A program made the position numbers and the translations under genes. 51,687 nt of DNA from Roseomonas sp. CECT 9278 (GTDB lineage: Bacteria > Pseudomonadota > Alphaproteobacteria > Acetobacterales > Acetobacteraceae), in assembly GCF_918698155.1 (NCBI RefSeq), contig NZ_CAKKLX010000035.1:1-51687 (forward strand), read 5' to 3'. Under the pieces are notes generated by a model. It saw nothing but the letters and a program-made list of their open reading frames with translations. It searched no databases and was not told the origin of the DNA. Position 1 is the stretch's first letter. Every line of letters begins with the position of its first letter. Below are positions 8,641 through 17,804 of this stretch, in pieces.

Positions 8641-9126
8641 TCAGCGCTTGGAGAACTGGAAGGAACGTCGGGCCTTGGCCTTGCCGTACTTCTTGCGCTC
8701 GACCACGCGCGGGTCGCGGGTCAGGAAGCCGGCCTTCTTCAGGATGGCGCGCAGTTCCGGTTCGAAGTTGGTCAGCGCGCGCGAGATGCCGTGGCGCACC
8801 GCGCCGGCCTGGCCCGAGAGCCCGCCACCGACCACCGTGCAGTTCACGTCGAACTGCTGGTAGCGGTCGGCCACCAGGAAGGGCTGGGTGATCAGCATGC
8901 GCAGCACCGGGCGGGCGAAATAGCGCGCCGCCGGCTTGTCGTTGATCAGGATCTGGCCCTTGCCGGGCTTCACCCACACGCGGGCCACGGCGTCCTTGCG
9001 GCGGCCGGTGGCATAGGCGCGGCCCTGCGCGTCGCGCTTGGGTTCACGCTTGATCGCGGCCTCGGGCGCCGCCGGGGTGCCGGCGACCATCTCCTTGAGG
9101 TCGGCGAGGGTACGGGTCTCGCTCAT
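8641..9126 (-). CDS. rpsI: 30S ribosomal protein uS9 (S9)
   Basis: A 161-aa protein with the S9 core: [18 protein letters not shown] near residue 40, then the C-terminal [13 protein letters not shown], and the tail ending in FSKR, whose terminal Arg reaches the ribosomal P site. The N-terminus has an extension of about 35 aa rich in Ala and Pro before the core, common in alphaproteobacteria. It starts 4 bp after the rplM stop; rplM-rpsI is the conserved bacterial order. Confidence 0.97.
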   Translation of the reverse strand: MSETRTLADLKEMVAGTPAAPEAAIKREPKRDAQGRAYATGRRKDAVARVWVKPGKGQILINDKPAARYFARPVLRMLITQPFLVADRYQQFDVNCTVVGGGLSGQAGAVRHGISRALTNFEPELRAILKKAGFLTRDPRVVERKKYGKAKARRSFQFSKR

Positions 9127-9130
9127 GACC

Positions 9131-9616
9131 TCAGGCCACCTTCTTCACGAGGACGGAGTTCTTGCGGTTCAGCGCCGCGACGTTCAGGGTCTCGGGCGTC
9201 TGGCCGCCATGCGGGTGCTCGGCGCCCTTGTAGACGTGCAGGTTGCGCATCTGCTCGCGGCCCAGCGGACCGCGGGTGATCATGCGCTCGACCGCCTTCT
9301 CGATGACCCGCTCGGGGTACTTGCTCTCGAGGCGCTCGCGCACGGTGCGCTGCTTGATGCCGCCGGCATAGCCGGTGTGCCAGTAGAACACCTTCTGCTC
9401 GGCCTTGGCGCCGGTCACGCGGATCTTCTCCGCGTTCACGATGACGACATGGTCGCCGCAATCGACATGCGGGGTGAATTGCGGCTTGTGCTTGCCGCGG
9501 AGGCGATTGGCGACGAGGGTGGCGAGGCGGCCGAGCACGAGCCCATCCGCATCGATCAGCACCCAGGCCTTCTTCACCTCCGCCGGCTTCAGCGAGGTGG
9601 TTTGTCTCGTGAGCAT
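9131..9616 (-). CDS. rplM: 50S ribosomal protein uL13 (L13)
   Basis: A 161-aa L13. Diagnostic blocks are [16 protein letters not shown] near the N-terminus, [27 protein letters not shown] and [22 protein letters not shown], in the normal order. ATG 9616 follows a GGAAAA ribosome binding site. It is first in a two-gene operon with rpsI, and a sigma-70-like promoter lies about 35 bp upstream. Confidence 0.97.
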   Translation of the reverse strand: MLTRQTTSLKPAEVKKAWVLIDADGLVLGRLATLVANRLRGKHKPQFTPHVDCGDHVVIVNAEKIRVTGAKAEQKVFYWHTGYAGGIKQRTVRERLESKYPERVIEKAVERMITRGPLGREQMRNLHVYKGAEHPHGGQTPETLNVAALNRKNSVLVKKVA

Positions 9617-9650
9617 CGGTTTTCCAGGTTCAGGCGTGTTTGGTGGCGCG

Positions 9651-9680
9651 GTGTATCAGCGCGATGGGCGGGAAAGTCAA
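9651..9680 (-). promoter_or_regulatory. Candidate sigma-70 promoter of rplM-rpsI
   Basis: On the minus strand TTGACT (9680-9675) is followed after 18 bp by ATACAC (9656-9651), a plausible -35/-10 pair. The -10 ends 34 bp before the rplM ATG. The surrounding 147-bp intergenic region between rplM and the next gene holds nothing else I can identify. Confidence 0.5.
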
Positions 9681-9763
9681 GCACGCCGCCGCATACGCGA
9701 ATGCGGTAACCGGATACCTGAACCTTGCCACACTCCCCCGCGCCACCGCGCCGGCGCGGCGCG

Positions 9764-11011
9764 TCACCCCGCCGCCAGCGAATCGAACCAGGTCTTCCAG
9801 GCCGTCACCGACCGCGCATAGGTGCCGCGATGGGTGGCGTCGGCGCCGGCCGAGATCGCCTGCACCGTGTCATTGCCGATGGCCTGCTGGAAGGTCATCG
9901 CCAGCCGGCCGATCCCGGTGCGGATCGCCTCGTCATTCTCGCCATAGTAGGTGCGGACCGGCGTGCGGATCACCCAGCGATAGGCCTGGTTCGCCGCCAG
10001 CAGGCGCCCGAGCGCCGAAGCCCCGAAGAAGGCCGGGTCGAAGTAGGCGTCGGCCACCAGGTCGCGCAGCACGGTCGGGATGCGGGCGGGATCGACCGCC
10101 TCGCCGGCCCAGGCCTGCCGCGAAATGTCGTAATGCGCCGGCTTCAGCACCGACCGCGCCAGGCCGGGGACGCCGTAGTAAATCTCGTAGGAAAACGACA
10201 CCAGGATGAACAGCGTGGTGACCCAGGCGGCATCGTTCGGCCGCGGGAAGGCCAGGAAGCCGTTCAGCGCCGCCCAGGGATCGACCGGCGCGCTGGCGGT
10301 GACGGCGGCGCGCACCGGCACGCCGATCGCCTCGAGCCGTTCGAGCAGCGCCATCGTCACGTAGCCGCCCTGCGACCATCCGGCGAGGAACAGCCCGGGC
10401 GCGGCAAGGCCCAGCGCCGCCAGCACCGCCCGCCCGGCGGGAATGAGGTCCGCCGTCGCCTGCTGGTGGCTGGCCTTCACCATGTAGCCCTGCGGCTCGG
10501 TGGATTCGCCCATGCCGATGTAGTCGGCGCCCAGCAGCACGTAGCCCTGCCCGGCGAATTGCGCGAGCATCAGCTGTGTCTCGGGCGATTGCTCGGGAAA
10601 CGAGGGCACCTGCTGGCGGCCATAGACCGTGCCGTGCTGGTAGGACACCAGCGGCAGCGTGGCCGCGCCGCCCTCGGGCACGGCGAGCAGCCCGGAGAGC
10701 ACCACCGGCCGGTTGCCCCGTTCCGGCACGACCGAGGGATAGCTCACGCGATACAGCCGCACCGCCTGGCGCGCCGGCGTGGCGGCGACCGGCACGCCGA
10801 AGAAGGCCGGCGCATCGGTGGCGAGGATGCGGTTGAGCCGGTCGGCATCCCAGCGCCCGACCTGGCGATAGGCGATTCCCCCGGGCAGCTGGATCACCGC
10901 CCCCGGCGCAGGCTGCGCGCGGGCCGGCGCGATGGCGGCGGCCAGCGCGCCAAGGCCGGCGCCGCCGACAAGGCGGCGCGGCAGCGGCGGATCGGGATGG
11001 CGGTCAGTCAT
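9764..11011 (-). CDS. Exported alpha/beta hydrolase (secretory-lipase-like)
   Basis: A 415-aa hydrolase with an export signal: an RR pair, a hydrophobic Gly/Ala stretch and an ARA-Q cleavage site near residue 32, probably a Tat signal. The nucleophile elbow GWSQGG puts Ser213 as nucleophile. The Asp and His of the triad are probably in YYGENDEA and THRGTY near the C-terminus. HGTVYGRQ near residue 127 could form the oxyanion hole. The fold and length resemble secreted lipases/esterases that act on acyl esters, but the substrate is unknown. It is divergent from the TTT receptor gene; the 167 bp between them show no clear operator. Confidence 0.8.
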   Translation of the reverse strand: MTDRHPDPPLPRRLVGGAGLGALAAAIAPARAQPAPGAVIQLPGGIAYRQVGRWDADRLNRILATDAPAFFGVPVAATPARQAVRLYRVSYPSVVPERGNRPVVLSGLLAVPEGGAATLPLVSYQHGTVYGRQQVPSFPEQSPETQLMLAQFAGQGYVLLGADYIGMGESTEPQGYMVKASHQQATADLIPAGRAVLAALGLAAPGLFLAGWSQGGYVTMALLERLEAIGVPVRAAVTASAPVDPWAALNGFLAFPRPNDAAWVTTLFILVSFSYEIYYGVPGLARSVLKPAHYDISRQAWAGEAVDPARIPTVLRDLVADAYFDPAFFGASALGRLLAANQAYRWVIRTPVRTYYGENDEAIRTGIGRLAMTFQQAIGNDTVQAISAGADATHRGTYARSVTAWKTWFDSLAAG

Positions 11012-11178
11012 GCGGGTCCCCTGACGGTGGGCTGCCCGCGATGTGCCGGCCGCCCCCGCGGCAGCCTACCCGCCAGAGACCAACAGACCCTTGAAGCCGG
11101 CGCCATCGCGTGGCGCTGCGCTGGACAGCACGGCGTCCGACACGGCAGCCTGGGCACCACACAGGGAGAAACGCCGCA

Positions 11179-12153
11179 ATGACGGGCACCACACGCCGCG
11201 CGCTGCTGATCGGCGCGACCACCACGCTGGCGGCCCCGCCGCTGCGCGCGCAGGGCGGCTATCCGGGCGGGGGCACCGTCGCGGTGGTCATCCCGTATTC
11301 GCCGGGCGGCGCCTCGGACGTGGTCGGGCGGCTGGTGACGCAGGGGCTGCAGGAACGGCTCGGCGGGTCCTTCGTGATGGACCACCGGCCCGGCGGATCG
11401 ACCTCGATCGCGGCGCGGCACGTGGCCCGCGCGCGGCCGGACGGCATGACGCTGCTGCTGGGCACCATCGCCACCTTCAGCCTGACGCCGCTGGCGCTGC
11501 GCAACCCGGGCTACGATCCGCTCACCGACTTCGTGCATGTCAGCCAGGTCTGCGAGACGCTGTCGCTGCTGGTGGCGCATCCGCGCTGGACCAGCCTGCA
11601 GGAACTGCTCGCCGCGGCGAAGGCCCGGCCCGAGGCGGTGTCGTATGCCACCTGGGGTGCCGGCACCACGGCGCACCTGCCGATGCTGGACCTGTCGGCG
11701 CGCGCCGGCGCCACCATGCTGCACGTGCCCTATAACGGCGCGCCGCCGGCGCTCACCGACACCATCGCCGGGCGCACCGACTGCATGTTCGCGCTGCTGG
11801 CGGCCAGCAAGGGGCATCTGGAAGCCGGGCGGGTCCGTGGCCTGGCGGTGCCCACCGCGCAACGCGCGCCGCAACTGCCCGAAGTGCCGACCTTCATCGA
11901 GACGGGTTTCGCCGGCTTCACCTGGGGCGGCTGGTATGCGGTGCAGGCACCGGTGGGCACGCCGGCGCCGATCGTCGAACGGCTCAACGAGGCGCTGGGC
12001 CGGACCTTCGCCGAACAGCGCACCATCGACTTCATGGCGACGCAGGGGCTGGCCCCCGCGCCGATGGGCGGCGCCGCGCTGGTGGCGCGCATCCAGCGCG
12101 AATTGCCGCTGCACCGCGCCCTGATGCAGCGTGCCGGGCTGGAGCCGACCTGA
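11179..12153 (+). CDS. Tripartite tricarboxylate transporter (Bug family) substrate-binding protein
   Basis: A 324-aa periplasmic binding protein. It begins MTGTTRRALLIGATTTLAAPPLRAQ, a twin-Arg-type signal of 24 residues cleaved after RA. The mature part has the Bug hallmarks: VVIPYSPGGASDVVGRL, MDHRPGGSTSIAARHVA, and the PYNGAPPALTDTIAGRTDCMF block. ATG 11179 has an AGGGAGAA ribosome binding site 7 nt upstream, and an earlier in-frame GTG is rejected. No TctA/TctB membrane subunits are nearby, as is usual for Bug genes. The following VOC and sugar-acid dehydratase genes suggest an organic or sugar-acid ligand; this is inference. Confidence 0.92.
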   Translation: MTGTTRRALLIGATTTLAAPPLRAQGGYPGGGTVAVVIPYSPGGASDVVGRLVTQGLQERLGGSFVMDHRPGGSTSIAARHVARARPDGMTLLLGTIATFSLTPLALRNPGYDPLTDFVHVSQVCETLSLLVAHPRWTSLQELLAAAKARPEAVSYATWGAGTTAHLPMLDLSARAGATMLHVPYNGAPPALTDTIAGRTDCMFALLAASKGHLEAGRVRGLAVPTAQRAPQLPEVPTFIETGFAGFTWGGWYAVQAPVGTPAPIVERLNEALGRTFAEQRTIDFMATQGLAPAPMGGAALVARIQRELPLHRALMQRAGLEPT

Positions 12154-12194
12154 CCCCCCGCGCAGCCCCGGCCACCGCAAGGCAGACCGCACGG

Positions 12195-12587
12195 ATGTAC
12201 AGCCACGTCACCCTCGGCACGGCCGATATCCGCCGCGCCGTCGCCTTCTACGACCCGCTGCTGGCCTGTCTCGGCCTGGCCCGGCAGGAGGCGGATCTGG
12301 ACAAGGGCCATGCCGGCTATGCGGCGGCACCCGAAACCACGCCGCAGTTCTGGGTGCTCGCACCGATCGACGGGCGGCCCGCCAGCGTGGGCAATGGCGT
12401 CACCATCGGCTTCGAGGCGCCCGACCGCGCCAGCGTGGACCGCTTCCACGCGGCTGGCCTGGCCCATGGCGGGACGGATGAAGGCGCGCCGGGCCTGCGC
12501 GCGCACTACCACCCCGACTATTACGGTGCTTATCTGCGCGACCCTGACGGCAACAAGCTCTGCTGCGTGTGCCACCGCCCGGCCTGA
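12195..12587 (+). CDS. VOC family protein
   Basis: A 130-aa VOC protein beginning MYSHVTLGTADIRRAVAFYD, the usual first strand and helix of the fold. Its C-terminal part has HYHPDYYGAYLRDPDGNKL, a pattern shared by many small VOC proteins, with His and Tyr where metal or substrate contacts are expected. It lies 41 bp after the TTT receptor and 41 bp before the IlvD/Edd dehydratase, so the three probably form one transcript. Reaction unknown. Confidence 0.85.
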   Translation: MYSHVTLGTADIRRAVAFYDPLLACLGLARQEADLDKGHAGYAAAPETTPQFWVLAPIDGRPASVGNGVTIGFEAPDRASVDRFHAAGLAHGGTDEGAPGLRAHYHPDYYGAYLRDPDGNKLCCVCHRPA

Positions 12588-12628
12588 GGGCAGGCAGCCC
12601 TCGCGCGGACCGGAGAGAGACGCGCGCG

Positions 12629-14332
12629 ATGACCGAACACAAGAAGCCCCATGGCCTGGGCCGCAACGCCTCGAACTACGGCGACCCGGCCTTCGCGCTG
12701 TATCTGCGCCGGTCCTTCGCCAAGTCCATGGGCTATTCGCAGGCCATGCTGGACAAGCCGGTGGTCGGCATCGCCGACACCGCGTCGGACTACAACAACT
12801 GCCACCGCACCATCCCCGAGCTGATCGAGGCGGTGAAGCGCGGCGTGCTCGCCGCCGGCGGGCTGCCGCTGTCCTTCCCCACCATCAGCATCTGCGAACC
12901 GTCGCTGTCGCCGTGCTCGATGCACTACCGCAACCTGATGGCGCTCGACACCGAGACGATGCTGGCGAACCAGCCGATGGATGCCGCGGTGCTGGTTGGC
13001 GGCTGCGACAAGACCGTGCCGGCGCAGCTGATGGGCGCGATCAGCTCGGGCACGCCATCGGTGATGCTGGTGGTCGGGCCGATGCTGGCGCAGTCCTTCG
13101 AGGGCGAACGCCTGTCCGCCTGCACCGATTGCCGCCGCTACTGGGCGCGCTATCGCGCCGGCGAGGTGACGGACGAAAAGATCGCCACGCTGGAAGGCAA
13201 GCTCGCCACCACCGCGGGGACCTGCGGCGTGATGGGCACGGCCTCGACCATGGCGTGCATCGCGTCCACGCTCGGCTTCATGCCGCTCGATGCCGCATCC
13301 GCGCCGGCGGTGCATGCGGACCGGCTGCGGATTGCCGAGGAAGCCGGCGCGCAGGCGGTGCGGCTGATCCGCAACCCGGTCTCGCCGCTGTCGCTGATGA
13401 CGCAGGGCAACCTCGACAACGCGGTGCGCGTGCTGCTGTCGCTGGGCGGGTCCACCAATGCCATCGTGCACCTGGCGGCGATCGCCGGGCGCGCGTGGCT
13501 CGACCTTGACCTCAAGCGCCTCGATGCGCTGTCGGAGGAGACGCCGGTGCTGGTGGACCTGAAGCCCACCGGCGAGGGCTACATGGAGGATTTCCACGCC
13601 GCCGGCGGCATGCGCGCCCTGCTGTGGGAGTTGCGCGACCTGCTCGACCTGACGGCGAAGGACCTGGATGGCGTGTCGCTCGCCGATCGCATCGGCGATG
13701 GCAGTCACTTCGTCGACCGGCGCATCATCCGCGCGCGCGGCGAGCCGGTCTCGCCGGTCGGCGGGCTGGTCGCGCTGTTCGGCTCGCTGGCGCCGGACGG
13801 TGCCATCCTGAAGCGGTCGGCGGCGACCCCTGCCCTGTTCGAGACCGAGGCACGCTGCCTGGTCTTCGACGGCCTCGCCGACCTGTCCAACCGCATCGAC
13901 GACCCGGAACTGGACGTCACGCCGCAGGACATCCTGGTGCTGAAGGGTGCGGGTCCGCGCTCGCCGGCCGGCATGCCGGAGGCGGGCTACCTGCCCATCC
14001 CCAAGAAGCTCGCGCGGCAGGGCGTGAAGGACATGGTGCGCATGAGCGACTGCCGCATGTCCGGCACCGCCTTCGGCACCATCGTGCTGCATATCGCGCC
14101 CGAGGCCGCGGTCGGCGGGCCGCTCGCACTGGTGGAGACCGGCGACCGCATCCGGCTGTCGGTCAAGAACCGCACGCTCGACCTGCTGGTGCCCGAGGCC
14201 GTGCTGGCGCAGCGCCGTGCCGCCTGGACGCCCGCCCCCGCGCCGAAGCGCGGCTGGGACAGGCTGGTGCATGACCAGGTGACGCAGGCGCCGCTCGGCG
14301 CGGACCTCGCCTTCCTGCGCGCGGAGCCTTGA
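12629..14332 (+). CDS. IlvD/Edd family dehydratase (sugar-acid dehydratase type)
   Basis: A 567-aa iron-sulphur dehydratase that removes water from a dihydroxy acid. Three Cys residues expected to hold the cluster are Cys58 (YNNCHR), Cys126 (VGGCDKT) and Cys199 (TAGTCG). The C-terminal MSDCRMSGTAFGT block is also conserved. Length and sequence are nearer to pentonate/hexonate dehydratases (L-arabonate, D-xylonate, galactonate) than to biosynthetic IlvD. The TTT receptor two genes upstream supports a catabolic role. ATG 12629 has a GGAGAGA ribosome binding site. The exact sugar acid cannot be named. Confidence 0.88.
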   Translation: MTEHKKPHGLGRNASNYGDPAFALYLRRSFAKSMGYSQAMLDKPVVGIADTASDYNNCHRTIPELIEAVKRGVLAAGGLPLSFPTISICEPSLSPCSMHYRNLMALDTETMLANQPMDAAVLVGGCDKTVPAQLMGAISSGTPSVMLVVGPMLAQSFEGERLSACTDCRRYWARYRAGEVTDEKIATLEGKLATTAGTCGVMGTASTMACIASTLGFMPLDAASAPAVHADRLRIAEEAGAQAVRLIRNPVSPLSLMTQGNLDNAVRVLLSLGGSTNAIVHLAAIAGRAWLDLDLKRLDALSEETPVLVDLKPTGEGYMEDFHAAGGMRALLWELRDLLDLTAKDLDGVSLADRIGDGSHFVDRRIIRARGEPVSPVGGLVALFGSLAPDGAILKRSAATPALFETEARCLVFDGLADLSNRIDDPELDVTPQDILVLKGAGPRSPAGMPEAGYLPIPKKLARQGVKDMVRMSDCRMSGTAFGTIVLHIAPEAAVGGPLALVETGDRIRLSVKNRTLDLLVPEAVLAQRRAAWTPAPAPKRGWDRLVHDQVTQAPLGADLAFLRAEP

Positions 14333-14360
14333 TCAGGCAGCCCGCCCCCATATTGGCGGG

Positions 14361-15035
14361 GTGCGCCGCGTGATCCTCCTGGCCTGCCTGCTCGCCACGG
14401 TATCGGCCGTGGCGTGGCTGCTTCCCCGCCTGCCCGAGGCCTGGAACCCCTTCGCGCCGATCGACCTGGCGGGTCCGGTCGGCCCCTTCACCCGCCACAA
14501 GCTGCGCGCGCTGGCGGGCGACCCGGCCGCCTGCTTCGCCGCGCTGGACTCCGCCGGGGTCGCGGCGACACCCTTGCCCGATGGTTCCGCCGCGCCGGAT
14601 TGCCCGCTGCGCGCCACCACCCGCCTGCCTGGCGCCTTCGACCCGGCGCGGCCGCTGCTGACCTGCCCGATGGCGGCGGCCTGGACGGTGTATGAGCGCC
14701 AGGTGCTGGCGCCGGCGGCCGAACGTCACCTCGGCACCGGCATCGCGCGCGTGCGGCACCTCGGCACGCTGGCCTGCCGCGACGTGCGCGGCGGGACGCG
14801 GCGCAGCCAGCACGCCAGCGCCAATGCCATCGACCTCGCCGCCCTGCGGCTGGAGGATGGGCGCGAGGTGAGCATCCTGCGCGACTGGGGCCGCGACACC
14901 CCCGCCGGCGCCTTCCTGCGGGACGCGCGCGACGGCGCCTGCCGCATCTTCGCCGCGGTGCTGGGGCCGGCGCGCGATGTGGCGCATGCAAACCACTTTC
15001 ACCTCGACCTCGGCCGCTGGAGCGCCTGCCAATGA
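14361..15035 (+). CDS. Extensin-like C-terminal domain protein
   Basis: A 224-aa protein with one N-terminal membrane segment (VILLACLLATVSAVAWLL) and the bacterial extensin-like domain: a Cys-rich part (PAACFAAL, APDCPL, LLTCPM) and the C-terminal block THE/SQHASANAIDLAA with ANHFHLDLG. The Cys, Asp and His pattern resembles zinc D,D-peptidases (VanY/M15-like), suggesting envelope work; activity is inferred. It starts with GTG at 14361. A short hairpin (CCCGCC/GGCGGG) sits just in front of that codon and may limit its translation. It overlaps the next gene by 4 bp (ATGA). Confidence 0.82.
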   Translation: MRRVILLACLLATVSAVAWLLPRLPEAWNPFAPIDLAGPVGPFTRHKLRALAGDPAACFAALDSAGVAATPLPDGSAAPDCPLRATTRLPGAFDPARPLLTCPMAAAWTVYERQVLAPAAERHLGTGIARVRHLGTLACRDVRGGTRRSQHASANAIDLAALRLEDGREVSILRDWGRDTPAGAFLRDARDGACRIFAAVLGPARDVAHANHFHLDLGRWSACQ

Positions 15036-15892
15036 CGATCGCCCTGGTCGGCGCGACAGGGCGGTCGGGCCTGGCGCTGGCGCGCGCGCTGGCGGAGGCC
15101 GGCACGCCCTTCATCCCGGTGGCGCGCGACGCGGCGAAATGGCGCGCGCTGGGCCTGCCGGGCGATCCGCGCGCGGCCGACCTGCGCGACGCCACGGCGC
15201 TGGCGCGCGCCCTGGCCGGGGCGGACCGCGTGGTCAGCACCGTCCATGCGCGCTGGGCGCCGGCGCTGCTGGCCGCGGCCGACCCCGGCGCATCCTTCGT
15301 GCTGATGGGATCGACGCGGCGCTTCTCGCGCTGGCCCGACGACCATGGCGATGGCGTGCGGGCGGGCGAGGCCGCCCTGCTCGCTTCCGGCCGCGCCGGC
15401 GTGATGCTGCACCCGACGATGATCTACGGCGCGCAGGGCGAGGACAATGTGCGCCGCCTGGCGGCCCTGCTGGCGCGCCTGCCGGTGGCGCCCCTGCCCG
15501 GCGGGGGCCGCGCGCTGGTGCAGCCGATCCACCAGGGCGACGTCACGCGCTGCCTGGTGGCCGCGCTGCGGCACGACTGGGACGGGGCGCAGGCCATCGT
15601 CATCGCCGGGCCGGCGCCGATGGCCTATCGCGACTTCCTGCGCGCCGTCGCGGCCGCGGCGGGGCTGCGCGCGCCGCCCATCCTGCCCATTCCCGCGTTG
15701 CCGCTGCGCCTGGTCGCGCCGCTCGCGCGCCTCATTCCCGGCCTGCCGCGGGTGGGTGGCGACGAGATCCGGCGGTTGACCGAGGATAAGGATTTCGACA
15801 TCGCACCGATGCGCCGCCTGCTGGGTGTGAACCCGATCGGCTTGGCGGAAGGCCTTGCCCTCACCTTCGGGGCGCCCCACACCACCGGCTGA
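15032..15892 (+). CDS. NAD(P)H-binding (atypical SDR, NmrA/NDUFA9-like) protein
   Basis: A 286-aa protein with the Rossmann motif GATGRSG at residues 7-13. A short-chain-dehydrogenase-like core follows (VVSTVHARW, FVLMGSTRRFSRW, HPTMIYG), where the Y-x-x-x-K catalytic pair is not conserved. It therefore looks like an atypical SDR that binds NAD(P) and may act as a sensor or reductase. It is coupled by a 4-bp overlap to the extensin-like gene and lies 16 bp before the M20 amidohydrolase. Substrate unknown. Confidence 0.78.
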   Translation: MTIALVGATGRSGLALARALAEAGTPFIPVARDAAKWRALGLPGDPRAADLRDATALARALAGADRVVSTVHARWAPALLAAADPGASFVLMGSTRRFSRWPDDHGDGVRAGEAALLASGRAGVMLHPTMIYGAQGEDNVRRLAALLARLPVAPLPGGGRALVQPIHQGDVTRCLVAALRHDWDGAQAIVIAGPAPMAYRDFLRAVAAAAGLRAPPILPIPALPLRLVAPLARLIPGLPRVGGDEIRRLTEDKDFDIAPMRRLLGVNPIGLAEGLALTFGAPHTTG

Positions 15893-15908
15893 CAGGACGG
15901 AGGCCACC

Positions 15909-17090
15909 ATGCCCGTGAACAACCGCATCGCCGATTTCCATGCCGAGATGACCGCCTGGCGGCGCGACTTCCACCAGCATCCGGAGCTCGCCTTCGAGGA
16001 AGTCCGCACCGCCGGCATCGTCGCGCAGAAGCTGCGCGACTTCGGCTGCGACGAGGTGGTGACGGGCATCGCCAAGACCGGCGTGGTCGGCGTGATCCGC
16101 GGCAACAACGCCGCATCCGGCCGCGCCATCGGGTTGCGTGCCGACATGGATGCGCTGCCGATCCATGAGGAGACCGGCGCGGCGCATGCCTCCACCATCC
16201 CAGGCAAGATGCACGCCTGCGGCCATGACGGGCACACCACCATGCTGCTGGGCGCCGCGAAGTACCTGGCCGAGACGCGCAACTTCGACGGCACCGTCTA
16301 CGTGATCTTCCAGCCCGCCGAGGAGAATTTCGGCGGCGGCGAGGTGATGGTGAAGGAAGGCCTGTTCGACCGCTTCCCGATGGAGCGTGTCTTCGGCCTG
16401 CACAACTGGCCCGGCGCGCCCGAAGGCACCTTCCTGTGGCGCGAGGGCCCGGTCATGGCGGCGGTCGCGAACCTGGAGATCACCATCACCGGCAAGGGCG
16501 CGCATGGCGCCATGCCGAACAATGGCAACGACCCGATCGTGATCGCCGCGGCCATGGTGCAGGCGCTGCAATCGATCGTGGCGCGCAATGTCGAACCGGT
16601 GGAAGGCGGTGTCATCACCATCGGCCACATCAATGGCGGCTTCACCTACAACGTGATCCCGGAGCAGGTGCGGATGCTGGGCACCGCGCGCTGGTTCGCG
16701 CCCGAGGTCGGCGACCTGCTGGAGAAGCGCTTCCTCGAGACCGTGGGCGGCATCGCCGCCGCCTTCGGCGCGGCCGCGGAGGCGAAGTTCATCCGCCTGT
16801 ATCCCGCCACCATCAACGAGGTCACCAGCGTCCACCTGGCGGCCGATGCCGCCCGCGCCGTGCAGGGCGATGCGCGCGTGGTGCCCATGCCCAAGCCGAC
16901 CATGGGAGGCGAGGATTTCTCGTTCATGCTGAACGCCAAGGATGGCGCCTACCTGATGCTGGGCGGCGGGCGCGGGGCGGATGACGCGAATGTCCATCAC
17001 CCGAAATACGACTTCAACGACGACATCCTGCCGGTCGGTGCCTCCTGGTGGGCGGCGCTGGCGGAACGGCTGATGCCGCGCGCCGGCTGA
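15909..17090 (+). CDS. M20 family amidohydrolase (M20D, hippurate/acyl-amino-acid hydrolase type)
   Basis: A 393-aa metallohydrolase that cleaves N-acyl or amide bonds of amino-acid derivatives. Family blocks: DFHQHPELAFEE near residue 20, RADMDALPI at 78-86, KMHACGHDGHT with Cys104 and His106 as metal ligands, QPAEEN for the catalytic Glu and a metal Glu, LHNWPGAPEGTF, and GGEDFSF near the C-terminus. ATG 15909 follows an ACGGAGG ribosome binding site. The substrate is not determinable; hippurate, indole-acetyl amino acids or acetyl-diaminopimelate are all possible in this family. Confidence 0.92.
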   Translation: MPVNNRIADFHAEMTAWRRDFHQHPELAFEEVRTAGIVAQKLRDFGCDEVVTGIAKTGVVGVIRGNNAASGRAIGLRADMDALPIHEETGAAHASTIPGKMHACGHDGHTTMLLGAAKYLAETRNFDGTVYVIFQPAEENFGGGEVMVKEGLFDRFPMERVFGLHNWPGAPEGTFLWREGPVMAAVANLEITITGKGAHGAMPNNGNDPIVIAAAMVQALQSIVARNVEPVEGGVITIGHINGGFTYNVIPEQVRMLGTARWFAPEVGDLLEKRFLETVGGIAAAFGAAAEAKFIRLYPATINEVTSVHLAADAARAVQGDARVVPMPKPTMGGEDFSFMLNAKDGAYLMLGGGRGADDANVHHPKYDFNDDILPVGASWWAALAERLMPRAG

Positions 17091-17165
17091 TCCGTCGCGT
17101 TAGCGGATTGGCAAGCTTTGCGGGCGAAGGTTGCCGAGGTCCTGCCCTCGCACCCGGAGCCCGCC

Positions 17166-17657
17166 ATGCCCCGCACCACGCCCCGCATCGACGCCTGGCC
17201 GCTGCTGCCGCGCAGCGCGGCGGGATGGGCTGAGGGGCGCCCTGTCGATGAACCCGCCCGCGCCGCCTTCGATGCCATGGCAGGCATCGCGGCGGCGCTG
17301 CTGGCGTTGCGCTGGCTGCTGCCCCAGGGCGCGCTGGCGCATGAATTCGCCGCCCAGGTGGCGCTGTGGGGCGGGCTCGGCGGCATGGCCGTGACGGCGG
17401 CGATCCTGGCCCTGGTCGGCGCCATGCCGCTGGCGATGCCGCTGATGGGCATGGTCGGCCCGCTGAAGGACGTGGCGCTGCGCGCCTTCGACCACGCCGT
17501 GCACCTGGCGCTGGTCATGAGCTGCGCGGGCATGGTCGGCGCGCTGGTGCTGTTCGGCCATGTCAGCGTGCCGGTGCTGCTGTTCGCCGGCCAGGCGGCG
17601 CTGCTGGTGCTGTGCTACCGCACGCGCATCTGGCTGGCGGGCGAACGCACCGCCTGA
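17166..17657 (+). CDS. Hypothetical inner-membrane protein
   Basis: A 163-aa protein with about four hydrophobic segments (roughly residues 36-52, 65-98, 108-130 and 134-152) after a polar N-terminus of 30 residues. Charged residues are few, and there are His residues (AHEF, DHAVH, FGHV) that could bind metal or heme. I do not recognise the family. ATG 17166 is preferred to an upstream one at 17118 because it gives a compact N-terminus. It stands alone, 75 bp after the M20 gene and 147 bp before the cupin; those gaps show nothing notable. Confidence 0.6.
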   Translation: MPRTTPRIDAWPLLPRSAAGWAEGRPVDEPARAAFDAMAGIAAALLALRWLLPQGALAHEFAAQVALWGGLGGMAVTAAILALVGAMPLAMPLMGMVGPLKDVALRAFDHAVHLALVMSCAGMVGALVLFGHVSVPVLLFAGQAALLVLCYRTRIWLAGERTA

Positions 17658-17804
17658 CAGCGTTTCGCCCCGCGCGACGGCCCGGGAGAAACCGCTGCTC
17701 GTGCCCGCGCCGCGCGTGGCAGCGCATCGCTATTTCGGCCGACCGCTTGCGGCGCCCAGGGCGGCGACGCCATTCCTGCGACAGACACGCGCAGGAGACG
17801 ACCC